From positions 1 to 34,932 of the forward strand of contig NSIQ01000036.1 in the NCBI GenBank assembly GCA_002737415.1: DNA of 34,932 nt, in the 5' to 3' direction. Of the stretch, positions 8,695-18,086 are shown piece after piece. The number at the start of each line of letters is the position of its first letter. Positions within the stretch are counted from its first letter, which is position 1. The stretch is from Alcaligenaceae bacterium (lineage in GTDB: Bacteria > Pseudomonadota > Gammaproteobacteria > Burkholderiales > Burkholderiaceae_B). Under the pieces are notes generated by a model. The model made no database searches, had not been told where the DNA came from, and saw nothing but the letters and a program-made list of their open reading frames with translations. A program made the translations under genes and the position numbers.

Positions 8695-9753
8695 ATGTTG
8701 AGTGAACTTAAGCCCCCGCCGTCCACACAGTTAAGCGGACAACCCGGCCCTTCTGAAGACTGGCGGCTTTGTGTCGCCCCCATGATCGACGTCACTGACC
8801 GTCATTGCCGTTATTTTCATCGCTTACTGGCTCCTAAAGCGCGTTTGTACACCGAGATGATTACCACCGGCGCCTTGCTGCATGGTGATGCGTCCAGGCA
8901 CCTTGATTTTCATAAAGACGAGAGTCCGGTGGCACTGCAACTCGGGGGTAGTGAGCCCGAGGCGCTAGTGCGTTCGGCAAAACTTGGCGAGCAGTGGGGC
9001 TACAACGAAATTAATTTAAATTGTGGCTGCCCGTCTGAACGTGTGCAAAAGGGCGCGTTTGGGGCTTGCTTGATGGCCGAGCCAGGCTTGGTCGCTGACT
9101 GTCTTAAGGCGATGCAAGATGCGGTAAGTCTACCCGTCACGGTCAAGCATCGCTTGGGGTTAGACAAAAACGAATCTTACGATTTTGTGCGTGACTTTGT
9201 CGGCGCAAGCTATGACGTTGGTTGCCGTGTTTTTATTGTGCATGCGCGTAACGCCGTGCTCAAAGGTTTGTCGCCAAAAGACAATCGCGAGGTGCCGCCC
9301 TTAAGATACGAACAGGCCGCTCGGTTGAAAAAAGATTTTCCGCAAGCCACCATCGTGCTCAATGGCGGTCTCACCACGCTTGCGGATTGTGAGGAAGCGA
9401 TGCACGAGTTCGACGGCGTGATGCTAGGACGTTCTCCTTGGCATGACCCCTCGGTGTTGTCGCGCCTGACACAGGCTTGGTGGCCGCAGCTTGGATTAAA
9501 AGATGAGGCTGCGGTGATTGACGCGCTAGTTGCGTATGCTGAGCGTGAACTGGCCGTCAAGACGCCACTGCGCATCGTGGTTCGCCCCCTGCTTGGTTTG
9601 TTTAATGGTCGCTCAAACTCGCGTGTGTGGCGGCGCATGTTGTCAGACTCAGTGCTATTAAGACAAGACGATCCAGAACTCATCCGGCTCGCCTGGCAGC
9701 AGGTAGGCGGTCTGGCGATCCGTGGCGCGCGCGGCTCTGAACTCGACGTTTAG
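8695..9753 (+). CDS. dusA: tRNA-dihydrouridine synthase A
   Basis: FMN enzyme that reduces uridines in the tRNA D-loop (U20/U20a for DusA) using NADPH. The 352-residue protein shows the TIM-barrel start VAPMIDVTDRHCRYFHRLL (28-45), which is DusA-type. The active-site block NCGCPSERVQKGAFGACLM follows, with the catalytic cysteine at C112. KHRLGLD, VHARNA, LNGGL and MLGRSPWHDP appear in the expected order. The RVWRR-M segment belongs to the C-terminal helical domain. About 20 residues precede the conserved barrel start and may include a few non-conserved ones; ATG 8695 is the only well-placed start. Transcribed alone and convergent with the next gene, with 11 nt between stops. Confidence 0.95.
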   Translation: MLSELKPPPSTQLSGQPGPSEDWRLCVAPMIDVTDRHCRYFHRLLAPKARLYTEMITTGALLHGDASRHLDFHKDESPVALQLGGSEPEALVRSAKLGEQWGYNEINLNCGCPSERVQKGAFGACLMAEPGLVADCLKAMQDAVSLPVTVKHRLGLDKNESYDFVRDFVGASYDVGCRVFIVHARNAVLKGLSPKDNREVPPLRYEQAARLKKDFPQATIVLNGGLTTLADCEEAMHEFDGVMLGRSPWHDPSVLSRLTQAWWPQLGLKDEAAVIDALVAYAERELAVKTPLRIVVRPLLGLFNGRSNSRVWRRMLSDSVLLRQDDPELIRLAWQQVGGLAIRGARGSELDV

Positions 9754-9764
9754 TCGCGTGAGGC

Positions 9765-10226
9765 CTAGGCGCTGGAGCCAGGCGTTGGGCTGTCGGGCCA
9801 GTCGCGTATATAGGCCTTGAGCAGTGAGTTTTCAAATTTTTGCGCGGCGGCAAGCGCTTGCGCCATGTCATAAAAAGAGATAACGCCCAAGAGCATCTCG
9901 CCTTCTATGACCGGTACATAGCGCGAGTGATGCGCAAGCATGAGCCGCTGAACTTCGTGGGCGAGGGTGTCGGGGCTCACGCTGACTGGCTCTTGCTCCA
10001 TGATCGTGCCGATCAAGACGTTGCCGATCGCGCCGTGCTGCGTATTTAAGTGTCGGATGATTTCACGAAACGTCAGCATACCCACAAGTTTTCCGCGCTG
10101 CATAATTACGAGCGACCCGATGTCATGGGCGCTCATGGTTTCAATGGCTTGAGTCACCAAGGTTTCGGGCGTGGCGGTAAAAAGGGTGTTTCCTTTGACT
10201 TTTAGAACTTCACTGACTTTTAGCAT
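9765..10226 (-). CDS. Two-CBS-domain protein
   Basis: A 153-residue soluble protein consisting almost entirely of a tandem CBS (Bateman) module: CBS1 at about 1-62 (ending LVGMLTFREIIRHL) and CBS2 at about 75-130 (VPVIEGEMLLGVISFYDMAQAL). Such stand-alone modules bind adenine nucleotides and act as energy or redox sensors; the ligand cannot be told from sequence. The C-terminal tail is short and polar. The gene follows the yihY-like gene with a 17-nt overlap, so the two are probably coupled and the module could regulate the membrane protein (inference). Confidence 0.9.
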   Translation of the reverse strand: MLKVSEVLKVKGNTLFTATPETLVTQAIETMSAHDIGSLVIMQRGKLVGMLTFREIIRHLNTQHGAIGNVLIGTIMEQEPVSVSPDTLAHEVQRLMLAHHSRYVPVIEGEMLLGVISFYDMAQALAAAQKFENSLLKAYIRDWPDSPTPGSSA

Positions 10227-11493
10227 GAGTGTCCCTCGCGTTGCTGCTCTCTGATTTGGATTGTAGTGGGTGGGTCAGAGCGGCGTCATGGTGTTGCAAA
10301 ACTTCGGCCAGCGTGGGGTCGGCGCGAGCGGTCATCAGGTCGCTCAGTGCCTGCGCTAAAAATAGTTGTTCTTTGAGTTTAATCGAGCTGCGGTCAAGCG
10401 TTGTTTTGTCAACCAGGTTGCCGAACTTTGTTTGTTCGGGATCACAGGTCAACAGCCAGCGCTCTTGCGTGGCGCCGGGGGCAACCATCACCAGACCTAG
10501 CGCGCTTAAGGTCGCGAGTTGTCGCTCAAGAAGATTGAGTGGGCTGTTTAACACCCTCACCAACTCAGTGGTGCTGCAGCCTGGGGGTAAGCCGCCTCGC
10601 GCCTGGCTAAGCGTCTTTAAGAGCGTCAGGGCGTCGATGAGGGCAGCGCCAGGCAAGAGCGTCGACTCAAGGCGATCCATGCGCACAAGCGGCAGGTTCG
10701 CGGCGACTAAGGCACCGACTAAGATGCCCAGCCAGCAAAGATAAATCCAGAGCAAAAATACCGGCAGCGCAGCGAAAGCGCCATAGATCATGGTGTAGGT
10801 CGAAAATTGCGAGACATACAAACCAAAACCAATTTTCATGATTTCGAGAATCACTGCCGAGACGAGCCCCCCGAGCAGTGCATCCATTCGCTTGACTCTG
10901 GTGTTGGGCACCACAATGAACAACGCGGCTAGGGCCAGTCCGCTCAGCACGACAGGCAGGAGCTTGAACGCGAGTTCTAACAAAAGCGGCATGCCTGCAA
11001 GCAAACCAAGCGACTCTTTCGCCAAAAAGGTGGTGGCATAAAGGCTTGCTCCGGCAAGCACGGGCCCTAACGAGATCACTGCCCAATACACCAGCAAGCG
11101 GTGGGCTAGCCGGCGTTGTCGATCGACCTTCCAAATGGTGTTGAGTGCGGCCTCAACTGACATCATCAAGAGGACGACTGTCAATACCAGAAACGCTCCG
11201 CCAATAGCCGTCAAGCTTGAGGCTTTGGATGCGAACTCATTGAGATACGTCATAATATTTTCTGAGACCGCAAGGGGCATCAGGTTGTTGCTTAAAAACG
11301 CTTGTAGGGCGTCGCTAAATTCCTTAAAAAGTGGAAACGCCGTGAACAGTGACAGCGCAACCGCTAACAAGGGCACAATTGACAGAACGGTGCTAAAGGT
11401 TAAGCTCGCGGCCATTTGCAGCGTGTTGGCGGCCACCACTCTTTGACTGGCAAAGCGAAGAAGCTGGCGCAAACCCCGGGCATTGGTTGACAT
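10210..11493 (-). CDS. YihY/UPF0761 family inner-membrane protein
   Basis: A 427-residue member of the YihY family, formerly mis-named ribonuclease BN and of unknown function. The start is set at ATG 11493 (MSTNARGLRQ). The frame is open for another 75 codons upstream, but those residues look non-conserved and would overlap the divergent DUF2069 gene. No strong ribosome-binding site is visible. The family's opening motif AASLTFSTVLSIVPLLAV is present, then about six membrane helices (including the region LVLTVVLLMMSVEAALNTIW). A cytoplasmic C-terminal portion of about 130 residues looks helical and winged-helix-like (TELVRVLNSPLNLLERQL). It overlaps the CBS gene by 17 nt. Confidence 0.87.
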   Translation of the reverse strand: MSTNARGLRQLLRFASQRVVAANTLQMAASLTFSTVLSIVPLLAVALSLFTAFPLFKEFSDALQAFLSNNLMPLAVSENIMTYLNEFASKASSLTAIGGAFLVLTVVLLMMSVEAALNTIWKVDRQRRLAHRLLVYWAVISLGPVLAGASLYATTFLAKESLGLLAGMPLLLELAFKLLPVVLSGLALAALFIVVPNTRVKRMDALLGGLVSAVILEIMKIGFGLYVSQFSTYTMIYGAFAALPVFLLWIYLCWLGILVGALVAANLPLVRMDRLESTLLPGAALIDALTLLKTLSQARGGLPPGCSTTELVRVLNSPLNLLERQLATLSALGLVMVAPGATQERWLLTCDPEQTKFGNLVDKTTLDRSSIKLKEQLFLAQALSDLMTARADPTLAEVLQHHDAALTHPLQSKSESSNARDTHAKSQ

Positions 11494-11624
11494 GAGGGTA
11501 ACGATTTGTTGTTTTGTGGCAGCCGACACACACGACGGCTCTCTGCGGGTGATAATAGCAGCGTCTCCCCTCAAAGGGCTCTTGTCGGCCGTGCTGGCCG
11601 TCTGAACGTCACGCAGCGCAAACG

Positions 11625-12062
11625 ATGTCAATTCAGGTAGATCCACCCCCCTCTGTCGCCCGCTTAAATGTTGCATTGCAACGCGCTGCCTCGCTGAGTC
11701 TGTTAGCGTTGTTTGCACTTTGCTTGCTGTGGGAAACCTGGCTGGCGCCTCTCAGGCCCGGTGGAACCTTGCTATTTTTGAAGGCGCTTCCCTTGGCGTT
11801 TGCGATTCGCGGGGTAGTGCAAGGTAGTCTTTACACTATTCAATGGGCCTCGATGTTAGTGCTGTTGTATTTGATGGAAGGCGTCGTTCGGGTGGTGTCT
11901 GATCCGCCCGGGCCTTCAATCGCGCTGGCCTGGATCGAGATCGTCTTGGCCACCATTTTCTTTTTCTGCTCGGTTTTTTATGTGCGACCTGCAAAACAAA
12001 TCGTAAAAGCGGCACAGAAGGCCGAGAAGTTAAAAGAGAAAGAAAGCAACCGAAATTCGTAA
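11625..12062 (+). CDS. DUF2069 membrane protein
   Basis: A 145-residue small membrane protein of the DUF2069 family. It has three or four hydrophobic helices (about 22-40, 46-62, 68-90, 100-118), the family-typical W-ETWLAPLRPGG region after the first helix, and a Lys/Glu-rich cytoplasmic tail (residues 120-145). Function unknown. It is divergent from the yihY-like gene and only 13 nt upstream of selO, so it is likely the first gene of a short unit with selO. Family call is by memory of pattern and size. Confidence 0.78.
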   Translation: MSIQVDPPPSVARLNVALQRAASLSLLALFALCLLWETWLAPLRPGGTLLFLKALPLAFAIRGVVQGSLYTIQWASMLVLLYLMEGVVRVVSDPPGPSIALAWIEIVLATIFFFCSVFYVRPAKQIVKAAQKAEKLKEKESNRNS

Positions 12063-12075
12063 ACTGTAGATAACC

Positions 12076-13623
12076 ATGACGTCGAACTCTTGTTTTGAAG
12101 CACTTCCTAAGCCAAACTCTTTTGCACAACTGCCGCCAGAGTTTTATACGCGGCTGCCGACCACGCCTCTGAACCAGCCGCGCTTGCTGCACGCCAGCGC
12201 CGAAGTGGCGGCGTTACTGGGGTTGCCGCTCGAGGCGCTTAGCACGCCAGAGTTTTTGGCAGTGGTCAGCGGCTCTGAGCCTCTTCCGGGCGGAGCCACG
12301 CTAGCGGCGGTCTACAGCGGACACCAGTTCGGTGTTTGGGCTGGACAGCTTGGCGATGGTCGTGCACATTTGCTAGGCGAGATACAAGGGCCAGAAGGGA
12401 GTGTTGAACTGCAACTCAAGGGGGCAGGCATGACGCCTTATTCCCGCATGGGCGATGGGCGCGCCGTGGTGCGCTCGTCAGTGCGTGAGTATTTGGCCAG
12501 CCATGCAATGCAGGGTTTAGGCATTCCAACCACGCGTGCCTTGTCGTTGGTGTCTGCGTCAAATCCAGTGATGCGCGAAACCGTTGAAACGGCTGCCGTG
12601 GTTGCCCGAGTGGCGCCGAGTTTTGTGCGCTTTGGTTCCTTCGAGCACTGGGCGTCTCGCAAGCGTCCTGACCATTTACGAACGCTGGCCGATTATGTGA
12701 TTGACCGGTTTTACCCCGACTGCCGCACGCGTATCGCTCAAGCCACAGCACCCGCTTACGAACCCTACGTCCAGTTATTGCGCAGGGTCGTGCAACGAAC
12801 TGCGACGCTCATGGCTGACTGGCAAGTGGTTGGGTTTTGTCACGGCGTGATGAACACGGACAACATGTCGATTTTGGGTCTAACGCTTGATTATGGCCCC
12901 TATGGTTTTATGGATGGCTTTGACGCCAGACATATTTGCAATCACACCGACAGCAACGGCCGCTACGCTTGGCACGCGCAGCCAGCGGTCGCCCACTGGA
13001 ACCTTTATCAGCTCGCCAATAGTTTGCACGAAATCGTGCCCGACACTGAGCCTTTGCAAGCCGCGCTCAACGAGTTTGAGCCCATTTTTTTAGAAGCGAT
13101 GCAAGCGCGCCTGAGCCAAAAACTGGGCTTGGGTCGCTGGCAGTCGGGTGATGAAACCCTGATCGACGACCTCTGGAGTTTGATGCAAGGCAGTCATGCC
13201 GACTTTACGCTGACCTTCAGGCAATTGGCCTATGCGCCGGGTTTGACGCTGGCGTCGCAAGCGCAGATCGAGCATGATCTCGGTCAGACAGTGAATGCCA
13301 ACCTGACGCCTTTTGTCGATTTATTTGTGGATCGTGCGGCCGCGCTGGCCTGGCTAGAAGCCTACGCCAAGCGGCTGGGGCCCGAGCCCACCCAAAACTG
13401 GCAAGAGCGGGTCGCAGGGATGCTGGCAGTCAACCCACTCTATGTTTTGCGCAATCACCTTGCGCAGCAGGCGATCGAGGCCGCTGAACGCGGTGACGCG
13501 GCTGAGATCGCGCGGCAAATGAAGGCCCTGCGCAATCCCTTTGTTGCCCAAGCAGGTCAAGAGGCCTATGCGGCTGCGCCAGCCGCCGGGGCACCGCATT
13601 TAGAGGTGAGTTGCTCGTCATGA
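12076..13623 (+). CDS. selO: Protein adenylyltransferase SelO
   Basis: Pseudokinase-fold enzyme that transfers AMP from ATP to Ser/Thr/Tyr of target proteins, linked to redox control. The 515-residue protein is full length. The nucleotide-binding block YSGHQFGVWAGQLGDGRA precedes LKGAGMTPYSRMGDGRA, with K115 in the inverted ATP pocket. HGVMNTDNMS begins at H256: D262, N263 and D272 have the spacing of the catalytic Asp and metal-binding pair described for Pseudomonas SelO. The C-terminus ends VSCSS, keeping the cysteine that is selenocysteine in animal homologues, expected for the redox switch. The ATG is 13 nt after the DUF2069 stop; no strong Shine-Dalgarno is seen. Confidence 0.95.
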   Translation: MTSNSCFEALPKPNSFAQLPPEFYTRLPTTPLNQPRLLHASAEVAALLGLPLEALSTPEFLAVVSGSEPLPGGATLAAVYSGHQFGVWAGQLGDGRAHLLGEIQGPEGSVELQLKGAGMTPYSRMGDGRAVVRSSVREYLASHAMQGLGIPTTRALSLVSASNPVMRETVETAAVVARVAPSFVRFGSFEHWASRKRPDHLRTLADYVIDRFYPDCRTRIAQATAPAYEPYVQLLRRVVQRTATLMADWQVVGFCHGVMNTDNMSILGLTLDYGPYGFMDGFDARHICNHTDSNGRYAWHAQPAVAHWNLYQLANSLHEIVPDTEPLQAALNEFEPIFLEAMQARLSQKLGLGRWQSGDETLIDDLWSLMQGSHADFTLTFRQLAYAPGLTLASQAQIEHDLGQTVNANLTPFVDLFVDRAAALAWLEAYAKRLGPEPTQNWQERVAGMLAVNPLYVLRNHLAQQAIEAAERGDAAEIARQMKALRNPFVAQAGQEAYAAAPAAGAPHLEVSCSS

Positions 13624-13689
13624 TGCAATAATGCTGTACTAAGAGCTTGCGGGCCCCTGTTCTACTCATTTTTTCGGTACTTGCCGCCT

Positions 13690-14748
13690 ATGTCTGGTAA
13701 TACGCTCGGTACACTATTTTGTGTGACTAATTTTGGTGAATCCCATGGCCCTGCCATTGGCTGTGTCGTCGACGGCTGTCCACCTGGTTTAGTGCTTTGC
13801 GAGCAAGATATCCAAGTGGAACTTGATCGTCGTCGGCCCGGCACCTCACGCCACGTGACTCAACGTCAAGAGGCCGATCAGGTTGAAATTTTGTCTGGGG
13901 TCTATGAGGGCAAAACCACCGGCACACCCATTGCGCTATTGATTCGTAACGTGGATGCACGCAGTAAAGATTACAGCGCAATTGCAGATACGTTCAGGCC
14001 GGGCCATGCCGATTTCACTTATTTCAAAAAGTACGGTGCGCGTGACCCGCGCGGCGGTGGGCGCTCGTCAGCACGGTTAACGGCCCCCACAGTGGCGGCG
14101 GGTGCGATCGCAAAGAAATGGCTCGCCGAGCACTTTGGCATTAAGGTGCGCGGCTACATGAGCCAGCTAGGGCCCATCACCATGCCATTTGTCAGCTGGG
14201 ATCATGTCCCAAATAACCCGTTTTACGCAGCCAACGACACCAGTACGCCTGAACTCGAGGCTTACATGGATCAATTACGACGCGATGGCGACTCTGTGGG
14301 CGCGCGTATCGAAGTGGTGGCTGACGGCTTACCGGTAGGCTGGGGCGAGCCCATCTATGATCGCCTAGACGCCGATATTGCCTACGCAATGATGGGTTTA
14401 AACGCCGTTAAGGGTGTTGAGATTGGCTCAGGTTTCAAAAGTATTGAGCAACGTGGCTCTGAGCATGGCGACGAAATCACGCCAGAGGGCTTTTTAACGA
14501 ATCATGCCGGCGGTGTGTTGGGTGGGATTTCGACTGGGCAACCCATTACGGTGAGCGTGGCGATCAAGCCAACCTCAAGTATTCGCACCGAACGGCGCTC
14601 GATTGACCGCGCGGGGAACCCAGTGATGGTGCAAACTTTAGGCCGCCATGATCCCTGTGTCGGGATTCGCGCGACCCCGATTGCCGAGGCCTTGCTGGCT
14701 TTAATTTTGATCGATCACGCCTTGCGTCACCGTGCGCAGTGCGGCTAG
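13690..14748 (+). CDS. aroC: Chorismate synthase
   Basis: Last step of the shikimate pathway: 5-enolpyruvylshikimate-3-phosphate to chorismate, needing reduced FMN. The 352-residue protein begins [20 protein letters not shown], the family start, so ATG 13690 is preferred over an in-frame TTG nine bases earlier. Signatures visible are [34 protein letters not shown], the FMN-site region [30 protein letters not shown] (described in parts) and the C-terminal [17 protein letters not shown]. It lies directly upstream of leuC, 68 nt apart, which ties aromatic and leucine synthesis into one neighbourhood and supplies chorismate for the tryptophan branch that trpF serves downstream. Confidence 0.96.
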   Translation: MSGNTLGTLFCVTNFGESHGPAIGCVVDGCPPGLVLCEQDIQVELDRRRPGTSRHVTQRQEADQVEILSGVYEGKTTGTPIALLIRNVDARSKDYSAIADTFRPGHADFTYFKKYGARDPRGGGRSSARLTAPTVAAGAIAKKWLAEHFGIKVRGYMSQLGPITMPFVSWDHVPNNPFYAANDTSTPELEAYMDQLRRDGDSVGARIEVVADGLPVGWGEPIYDRLDADIAYAMMGLNAVKGVEIGSGFKSIEQRGSEHGDEITPEGFLTNHAGGVLGGISTGQPITVSVAIKPTSSIRTERRSIDRAGNPVMVQTLGRHDPCVGIRATPIAEALLALILIDHALRHRAQCG

Positions 14749-14763
14749 GCCCTAGGCTCGCTA

Positions 14764-14772
14764 TGGCATAAT
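14764..14772 (+). promoter_or_regulatory. Possible extended -10 element upstream of leuC
   Basis: TGGCATAAT is an extended -10 sequence (TGn followed by CATAAT) 44 nt before the leuC ATG. No good -35 is seen 17 bases upstream, which extended -10 promoters tolerate. A small stem AAGGG-CTAC-CCCTT follows at 14774-14787. Confidence 0.3.
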
Positions 14773-14816
14773 CAAGGGCTACCCCTTTACAACGTCTGTT
14801 TGGCAGATAAATCGTC

Positions 14817-16226
14817 ATGAAAAAAACTCTATACGACAAGCTTTGGGACGCCCATGTGGTTCACGAAGAACCAGATGGCACCGCAATTTTGTACATCGAT
14901 CGTCATTTGTTGCACGAGGTCACAAGCCCTCAAGCTTTTGAAGGCCTCGATTTGGCAGGTCGTCCGCTGTGGCGCCTCAATGCCAACTTGGCAGTGGCCG
15001 ATCACAACGTGCCCACACTCGCGCGCGATCGTGCAGAGGGCATCACTGATCCAGTCTCCAAGTTGCAGGTCGATACCCTTGATGCAAACTGCGTGAAGCA
15101 CAATGTGATTGAATTTCGCATGAACGATTTGCGTCAGGGCATTGTGCACGTGATTGGCCCCGAGCAGGGCGCAACCTTGCCTGGCATGACGGTGGTTTGT
15201 GGCGATTCGCACACCAGCACGCATGGCGCTTTTGGTGCCTTGGCCTTTGGTATCGGTACCTCTGAAGTCGAACACGTCATGGCCACGCAAACATTGCAAG
15301 CCAAGAAAAATAAAAATATGTTGGTGCGCGTTGAAGGTACCTTGCCTATCGGCTGTACTGCAAAAGACGTGATCCTGTATGTAATTGGTCAAATTGGCAC
15401 GGCCGGTGGCACAGGTCATGCGATTGAATTTGCAGGCAGCACCATTCGCGGCTTGTCCATGGAAGGTCGCATGACCCTTTGCAACATGGCGATTGAAGCC
15501 GGTGCGCGTTCAGGCATGGTAGCGGTTGATCAAAAGACAATCGATTATTGTGTGGGGCGCCCTTTTTCGCCAAGCGGTGCCCTGTGGGATGCCGCGGTCG
15601 TCTACTGGAAAACCTTGCACACTGACGAGGGTGCTTTCTTTGATCGTGTCGTCGAGATTGATGCGCGCCAAATTGTGCCTCAGGTCACTTGGGGCACTTC
15701 GCCCGAGATGGTCTTACCAGTCACCGGCCGTGTGCCTGATCCAGATCGCGAAAAAGACGACATGCGTCGCGAGGGGATGGAACGCGCCTTGGTGTATATG
15801 GGTCTAAAGCCCAATACGCTGATCGAAGACATCAAGATTGATCGCGTGTTTATCGGCTCGTGCACCAACTCGCGTATTGAAGATTTGCGCGCTGCGGCCG
15901 TTGTTGCCCGCGGTCGCAAGGTCGCCAGCAATGTGCGTCAGGCACTTGTGGTGGCGGGCTCGGGTTTGGTCAAAGCACAAGCCGAGCGCGAAGGCCTAGA
16001 CAAGATTTTTATCGAGGCTGGTTTTGAATGGCGCGAGCCAGGCTGCTCAATGTGCCTGGCCATGAACGCCGACCGCATCGAGCCCGGCGAGCGTTGCGCC
16101 TCGACTTCAAATCGCAATTTTGAAGGACGCCAAGGGCAGGGTGGTCGCACCCATCTCGTGAGTCCGGCGATGGCTGCCGCTGCAGCCGTGTCGGGTCATT
16201 TCGTTGACGTACGTAACCTCCGGTAA
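14817..16226 (+). CDS. leuC: 3-isopropylmalate dehydratase large subunit
   Basis: Large subunit of isopropylmalate isomerase, an aconitase-type [4Fe-4S] enzyme converting 2- to 3-isopropylmalate in leucine synthesis, partner of LeuD. The 469-residue protein starts [15 protein letters not shown] and carries the three cluster ligands C349 (GSCTNSR), C410 and C413 (EPGCSMC). Further family signatures are [30 protein letters not shown] (given in parts) and the C-terminal [15 protein letters not shown]. It is five bases upstream of leuD. Some Burkholderiales carry a small entericidin-like gene between these two; there is no room for one here. Confidence 0.97.
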   Translation: MKKTLYDKLWDAHVVHEEPDGTAILYIDRHLLHEVTSPQAFEGLDLAGRPLWRLNANLAVADHNVPTLARDRAEGITDPVSKLQVDTLDANCVKHNVIEFRMNDLRQGIVHVIGPEQGATLPGMTVVCGDSHTSTHGAFGALAFGIGTSEVEHVMATQTLQAKKNKNMLVRVEGTLPIGCTAKDVILYVIGQIGTAGGTGHAIEFAGSTIRGLSMEGRMTLCNMAIEAGARSGMVAVDQKTIDYCVGRPFSPSGALWDAAVVYWKTLHTDEGAFFDRVVEIDARQIVPQVTWGTSPEMVLPVTGRVPDPDREKDDMRREGMERALVYMGLKPNTLIEDIKIDRVFIGSCTNSRIEDLRAAAVVARGRKVASNVRQALVVAGSGLVKAQAEREGLDKIFIEAGFEWREPGCSMCLAMNADRIEPGERCASTSNRNFEGRQGQGGRTHLVSPAMAAAAAVSGHFVDVRNLR

Positions 16227-16231
16227 ACATC

Positions 16232-16888
16232 ATGGATTCTTTCACTACGCATCAAGGTTTGGTCGCCCCGCTCGATCGTGAAAACGTCGACACCGATTTG
16301 ATCATTCCAAAGCAGTTTTTAAAGTCAATCAAGAGCACAGGGTTTGGGCCGAATCTGTTCGACGAGATCCGCTATCTGGATCACGGCGAACCCGGCATGG
16401 ATAACTCTAAACGCCCCTTGAACCCTGAATTCATCTTGAATCACTCGCGCTATCAAGGTGCTTCGATTTTGTTAGGCCGCAAAAATTTTGGCTGCGGTTC
16501 GAGCCGCGAGCATGCGCCTTGGGCGTTGGCGCAATACGGCTTTCGGGCAGTGATTGCCCCGTCATTTGCCGACATCTTTTTCAACAACAGCTACAAGACA
16601 GGGTTCTTGCCGATTGTGTTGTCTGAGTTACAAATTTCGCGTCTGTTTGACGAGGTACGTGGTTTTGTTGGCTACAAGCTAACCATCGATCTTGAAAAAC
16701 AAGTCGTGATTGCACCAGACGGGCGCACGATGGATTTTGACATCACCGCGCATCGCAAATATTGCATGGTCAATGGCTTGGATGAAATTGGTTTGACCTT
16801 ACGTCAGGCCGATAAGATTCGAGTCTTTGAGGCCGAGCGCCTCGCCCGCCATCCTTGGTTGGATGTTCAACCAATCGGTGCACGTTAA
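16232..16888 (+). CDS. leuD: 3-isopropylmalate dehydratase small subunit
   Basis: Small subunit of isopropylmalate isomerase; it completes the active site of LeuC. The 218-residue length is normal for the proteobacterial type. Visible motifs are the N-terminal [18 protein letters not shown] (14-31), [18 protein letters not shown] with the substrate-recognition loop, and [19 protein letters not shown]. The start at ATG 16232 sits five bases after the leuC stop, so the two subunits are coupled. A strong stem-loop follows before leuB. Confidence 0.97.
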   Translation: MDSFTTHQGLVAPLDRENVDTDLIIPKQFLKSIKSTGFGPNLFDEIRYLDHGEPGMDNSKRPLNPEFILNHSRYQGASILLGRKNFGCGSSREHAPWALAQYGFRAVIAPSFADIFFNNSYKTGFLPIVLSELQISRLFDEVRGFVGYKLTIDLEKQVVIAPDGRTMDFDITAHRKYCMVNGLDEIGLTLRQADKIRVFEAERLARHPWLDVQPIGAR

Positions 16889-16902
16889 TTCACTTACACG
16901 TT

Positions 16903-16920
16903 GGGCCGGTTTACCGGCCC
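16903..16920 (+). terminator. Stem-loop between leuD and leuB
   Basis: GGGCCGG-TTTA-CCGGCCC is a perfect 7-bp G/C stem with a 4-nt loop in the 63-nt gap. Only ATGACTTTTGG follows, with no T-tract, so it is more likely an mRNA-stabilising or processing element, or a weak attenuator, than a full terminator. Confidence 0.5.
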
Positions 16921-16951
16921 ATGACTTTTGGATCAAAGCAACAGGACGAAC

Positions 16952-18028
16952 ATGACGCAAAAAATTGCAGTATTGCCAGGCGATGGGATCGGCGCCGAAA
17001 TTATGGAACAAGCGGTTCGTGTTTTAGGCGCGCTTAACTTACCACTTGAAATTAATCATGCACCGGTTGGCGGCACTGCCTATGACCTGCATGGCCACCC
17101 CTTGCCACCTGCAACTTTGAAGCTTGCCCAAGAATCAAACGCTGTCTTGTTTGGTGCAGTGGGCGACTGGAAATACGACAAGCTGCCACGCGAGTATCGC
17201 CCTGAACAGGCGATCTTGGGCTTACGTAAAGCGCTAGGTTTGTTTGCAAACTTTCGCCCAGCGATCTTGTACCCTGAGTTGGCCAATGCGTCGTCTTTAA
17301 AGCCCGAAATTGTTTCTGGGCTAGATATTTTGATTTTGCGTGAACTCACCGGCGATATTTATTTTGGTTCGCCACGTGGTGTGCGCGTAGCCCCTGATGG
17401 CCCGTTTGCAGGCGAGCGTGAAGGCTTTGACACCATGCGTTATGCCGAGCCCGAGATTCGTCGGATCGCGCATTTGGGTTTTCAGGCAGCGCTTAAGCGT
17501 CAACGCCGTTTGTGTAGCGTCGATAAGTCAAACGTTCTTGAAACCTCCCAACTCTGGCGCGACATCGTGACAGAGATTGGTAAAGAATATCCTGATGTCG
17601 CGTTGTCGCACATGTATGTCGATAACGCCGCGATGCAGTTAGTGCGTGCACCGCGCGACTTTGATGTGATTGTGACGGGCAATTTGTTTGGTGACATTTT
17701 GTCTGATGAAGCGTCGATGTTGACCGGTTCAATCGGCATGCTGCCCTCAGCCTCACTCAACGCCTCAGGCCAGGGTCTGTATGAGCCTAGCCATGGCTCA
17801 GCCCCTGACATCGCAGGTAAAGGCGTGGCAAATCCCTTGGCCACGATTTTGTCGGCGGCCATGATGTTGCGATATTCGCTAAATGAAACGGCTCAAGCGG
17901 ATCGTATTGAGCAAGCTGTTAGAAAAGTTTTGCAACAAGGCCTGCGGACTGCTGACATCTACGAACAAGGCACGACCAAAGTCGGGACCGCTGCTATGGG
18001 CGACGCTGTACTCAAGGCCTTAGGGTAG
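16952..18028 (+). CDS. leuB: 3-isopropylmalate dehydrogenase
   Basis: NAD-dependent oxidative decarboxylation of 3-isopropylmalate, the third leucine-pathway step. The 358-residue protein starts [18 protein letters not shown] at ATG 16952, preceded by AGGA at a good distance; an in-frame TTG eight codons earlier is less likely. Signatures visible are [44 protein letters not shown], and the metal/NAD segment [20 protein letters not shown] with [18 protein letters not shown]. It follows leuD after the stem-loop and precedes asd by 58 nt. Confidence 0.97.
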   Translation: MTQKIAVLPGDGIGAEIMEQAVRVLGALNLPLEINHAPVGGTAYDLHGHPLPPATLKLAQESNAVLFGAVGDWKYDKLPREYRPEQAILGLRKALGLFANFRPAILYPELANASSLKPEIVSGLDILILRELTGDIYFGSPRGVRVAPDGPFAGEREGFDTMRYAEPEIRRIAHLGFQAALKRQRRLCSVDKSNVLETSQLWRDIVTEIGKEYPDVALSHMYVDNAAMQLVRAPRDFDVIVTGNLFGDILSDEASMLTGSIGMLPSASLNASGQGLYEPSHGSAPDIAGKGVANPLATILSAAMMLRYSLNETAQADRIEQAVRKVLQQGLRTADIYEQGTTKVGTAAMGDAVLKALG

Positions 18029-18086
18029 TGCGGTGTTAAAATTCACTGTAAGTGTAGGTATTTAAACGATTTTTTGGTCTTTGGCG

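Noticed and set aside
11494-11718. 75-codon N-terminal extension of the YihY-family protein
   Set aside because: It lacks hydrophobic or conserved character and would overlap the start of the divergent DUF2069 gene; ATG 11493 leaves a normal-length family member.
14829-15419. Long antisense open frame inside leuC
   Set aside because: Shadow of a GC-rich coding frame; no start context, no recognisable domain. The same applies to antisense frames at 2318-2884 in cpaC, 3729-4367 in cpaF and 24255-24803 in thrS.
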